Source: Dimargaris cristalligena
Lineage: Eukaryota; Kickxellomycota; Dimargaritomycetes; Dimargaritales; Dimargaritaceae
Direction: 5' to 3'
DNA: 44,537 bases
Assembly: GCA_027576995.1 (NCBI GenBank)
Contig: JANBQC010000192.1
Location: 1 to 44,537, forward strand
Below, piece after piece: positions 43,801-44,537 of this stretch. How positions within the stretch are numbered: the stretch's first letter is position 1; each line of letters opens with the position of its first letter. Made by a program: the position numbers and the translations under genes. Below the pieces are notes generated by a model. That model was not told the origin of the DNA, did no database searches, and saw only the letters and a program-made list of their open reading frames with translations.

Positions 43801-44537
43801 TCCTGGTGTATTCTGCTTGGAGATTTGAATATGCTATTTCGGGGTATCTCGCTTCCGCCGAAGACCATGTCATTCCAAGCCTGGGCTTCCCAACTCGACG
43901 ACTATGCAGCAACTCTGTCGGCCGATATCTGGCCCACTCAAGTAGTCTCAGATAAGCCCATTCTCGACATCCGTACCCTTCTTCCACCACCAGAATTGGA
44001 CATTCCCTGTACCCAGCCCGCTCGCCTCTCCACAGCATTCGAGTTCGACTCTGAATCCACACACTCGCTATTGTTCCAATTGGCCCCGCGGTTGCGGGTC
44101 ACTCCGCAGGACCTACTTCTGGCCACATTTACCCACGCCTTTGCCTCAGTTGTCGGACTGGGCCAGGTTACTTTTTGTATAGAAGGACACGGTCGTGAAC
44201 CATGGTCTGGCCAAGATATTGCCCGTACAGTGGGATGGTTTACTTCTCTCTACCCTCTCGTTCTTCGGGTCCAACCTGGTCAACCCTTACTAGACCTATT
44301 GCGCCACACCAAGGAGGCCCTTCAGCAAATTCCAATGAAGGGATTCCCCTATTCTTTATTGAAATATATGCCTGGGGTTTCGGTAGACGAGCGGGACAAG
44401 TTGGAGGCCAAGTCCCCGACTCGACTAGACGTCCAGTTCAACTATTTCGAATGGCCATCCAATACCAACGGCGAACTTGATGATGATATCCTATCGATTG
44501 AATGGTCGGACTACTCCACCAGCTGGCATGGCTTCGC
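40825..44537 (+). CDS. Nonribosomal peptide synthetase, N-terminal part (C-like remnant, A, T, E), runs off the right edge
   Basis: Starts at ATG 40825 and stays open for 1237 codons to the window end, so it is partial. Residues 1-270 resemble only the C-terminal half of a condensation/epimerization fold (VTYARAQY ... LLDFSQ). The adenylation domain, about 272-760, has all core motifs: LKSGAAYVPLDPDYP, YTSGTTGRPKG (422), NHYGPTET (545), GELLIGGVGVARGYQN, YRTGDFVRW, GRIDNQIKLRGYRIE and AGKLDRR with the catalytic Lys731. The carrier domain has FFRIGGDSISA with the phosphopantetheine site Ser796. From about 850 there is an epimerization-type domain: LTPIQRWF, IHRALVDRISW (984-994), IEGHGRE (about 1120), VGWFTSLYPL and FNYFEW. 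The usual HHxxxDG reads HRALVDR, so the second, catalytic His is Arg. My reading of the specificity pocket is D-G-A-L-V-G-H-V-Y-K, matching no code I know. No intron so far. The product is unknown. Confidence 0.93.
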   Translation, partial: MIDSGSNNPSTILRFPMVPEDHQPSTDLPLGKPRVALVGYAALANNLCFSDLKPFHRDDFERSSQLATAIILSRYYRQPAIAFAHWQGLVGPMDVVDLSPKKLRLVLADVIPDTPVSAAILQTHVPGPLSDPSNSPGPVVEVILHTDVDGTGVTRSLSKSGSSHSRPEEVETDPHITDLLARSTTHLAISCAFYQGQAQITVTYARAQYRDSAVAEFTSQFGTVFSAVSRTLKSDQPALVRNIPWVSGQEKARLLDFSQMTKPIQSPDRPIHHLFSDCAKRFPDQLALVHGREEWTYAQLDYASSELARTLVQQHGARPEVRFALLIAKSVAYTVAILAVLKSGAAYVPLDPDYPADRIQFVLEDSVASVLMATESLLGSVPNQLQIPTISVDPFILMPVLTEPSDFQPFASSPSDLAYVIYTSGTTGRPKGVLVEHRSVANMSTDPCLGDAYGPGRRALQSGSIAFDGVLANTFRPLCTGSTVVVSTDNLVGDLRNVNTGLLVTSFLSRLNPLDFPEMSTLVTGGESLLPEQQARWAPYCLLANHYGPTETTVYSNVALIGPVDDITIGRPIRNVFNLVVDDDLQIVPVGVPGELLIGGVGVARGYQNLPELTAKKFIPNPLGEGRVYRTGDFVRWLSNGTVEYIGRIDNQIKLRGYRIEIEEIESVASQFPGLKQCVAAVVQGTLVIYASPIGLDQIGLLTYLRDRLSKQMVPEVVVPVLDFKTTVAGKLDRRSLPSVEHLLIKHSVASTAGSAIDEPQTKAEKDLRLAWGQILKLDPENISTTDHFFRIGGDSISAILLVSKGQHMGYSLTVPLVYQYPELHQLAQHTERVTNHQANANPTYQDQVHGDVTLTPIQRWFSTIELRNPHLFNRSFTLKVNSKTDLSVSVISDALVALANHHDILRTRFRPGKDRQPWIPTIPTARAIPADLLVLEETVSSEDCTDYITRVQSTLNLTTGPVLAAALIHEPGCNSQSHLFFTIHRALVDRISWCILLGDLNMLFRGISLPPKTMSFQAWASQLDDYAATLSADIWPTQVVSDKPILDIRTLLPPPELDIPCTQPARLSTAFEFDSESTHSLLFQLAPRLRVTPQDLLLATFTHAFASVVGLGQVTFCIEGHGREPWSGQDIARTVGWFTSLYPLVLRVQPGQPLLDLLRHTKEALQQIPMKGFPYSLLKYMPGVSVDERDKLEAKSPTRLDVQFNYFEWPSNTNGELDDDILSIEWSDYSTSWHGF

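Noticed and set aside
1..44537. CRISPR arrays, bacterial operons, ribosome-binding sites, insertion sequences
   Set aside because: None seen; introns, TATA-like promoters and gene content are eukaryotic.

Overview
This window looks like a piece of a fungal nuclear genome. Genes are monocistronic and lie on both strands. Several carry short spliceosomal introns (78-226 nt, GT...AG). Intergenic DNA is AT-rich, while the coding sequence is GC-richer. Fungal hallmarks are a fused Egt1-type ergothioneine enzyme, a yeast-type prephenate dehydrogenase (TYR1), the Arp2/3 subunit ARPC3, a vpr-like secreted subtilase and a nonribosomal peptide synthetase (NRPS). The cobalamin-trafficking protein MMADHC is absent from Dikarya and points to an early-diverging lineage. 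A Zoopagomycota/Kickxellomycotina-like fungus is my best guess, but it is an inference and not proven by the sequence.

Layout. 1-140: possible 3' end of a gene running off the left edge. 2117-6769 (-): very large F-box/LRR protein with a long disordered tail. 10092-11033 (+) and 12177-12863 (+): two small proteins with signal peptides, one a C2HC/C2H2 zinc-finger protein and one made of three diverged repeats. 13323-16864 (-): TYR1, which I could assemble in full as 13 exons and 448 codons. 17629-18294 (+): ARPC3, two exons, divergent from TYR1. 19345-20343 (+): MMADHC, two exons. 22058-25177 (+): ergothioneine synthase EGT1, uninterrupted. 25540-28565 (-): unrecognised 931-residue protein, three exons. 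29867-32428 (-): secreted subtilisin-like protease. 32429-40824: about 8.4 kb without a convincing gene, containing a 1.7 kb block with no CpG dinucleotide. 40825 to the right edge (+): NRPS, open at the window end.

How the genes relate. There is no operon logic. TYR1 (tyrosine), MMADHC (B12 supply to methionine synthase and methylmalonyl-CoA mutase) and EGT1 (SAM- and cysteine-using antioxidant synthesis) are primary-metabolism genes. The secreted protease, the two small secreted proteins and the NRPS are accessory, interaction-type genes. The most unusual items are: an NRPS epimerization domain whose HHxxxDG-type motif reads HRxxxDR, preceded by a remnant condensation-like N-terminus; the tandem-repeat secreted protein; the zinc-finger protein with a signal peptide; and the CpG-free block.
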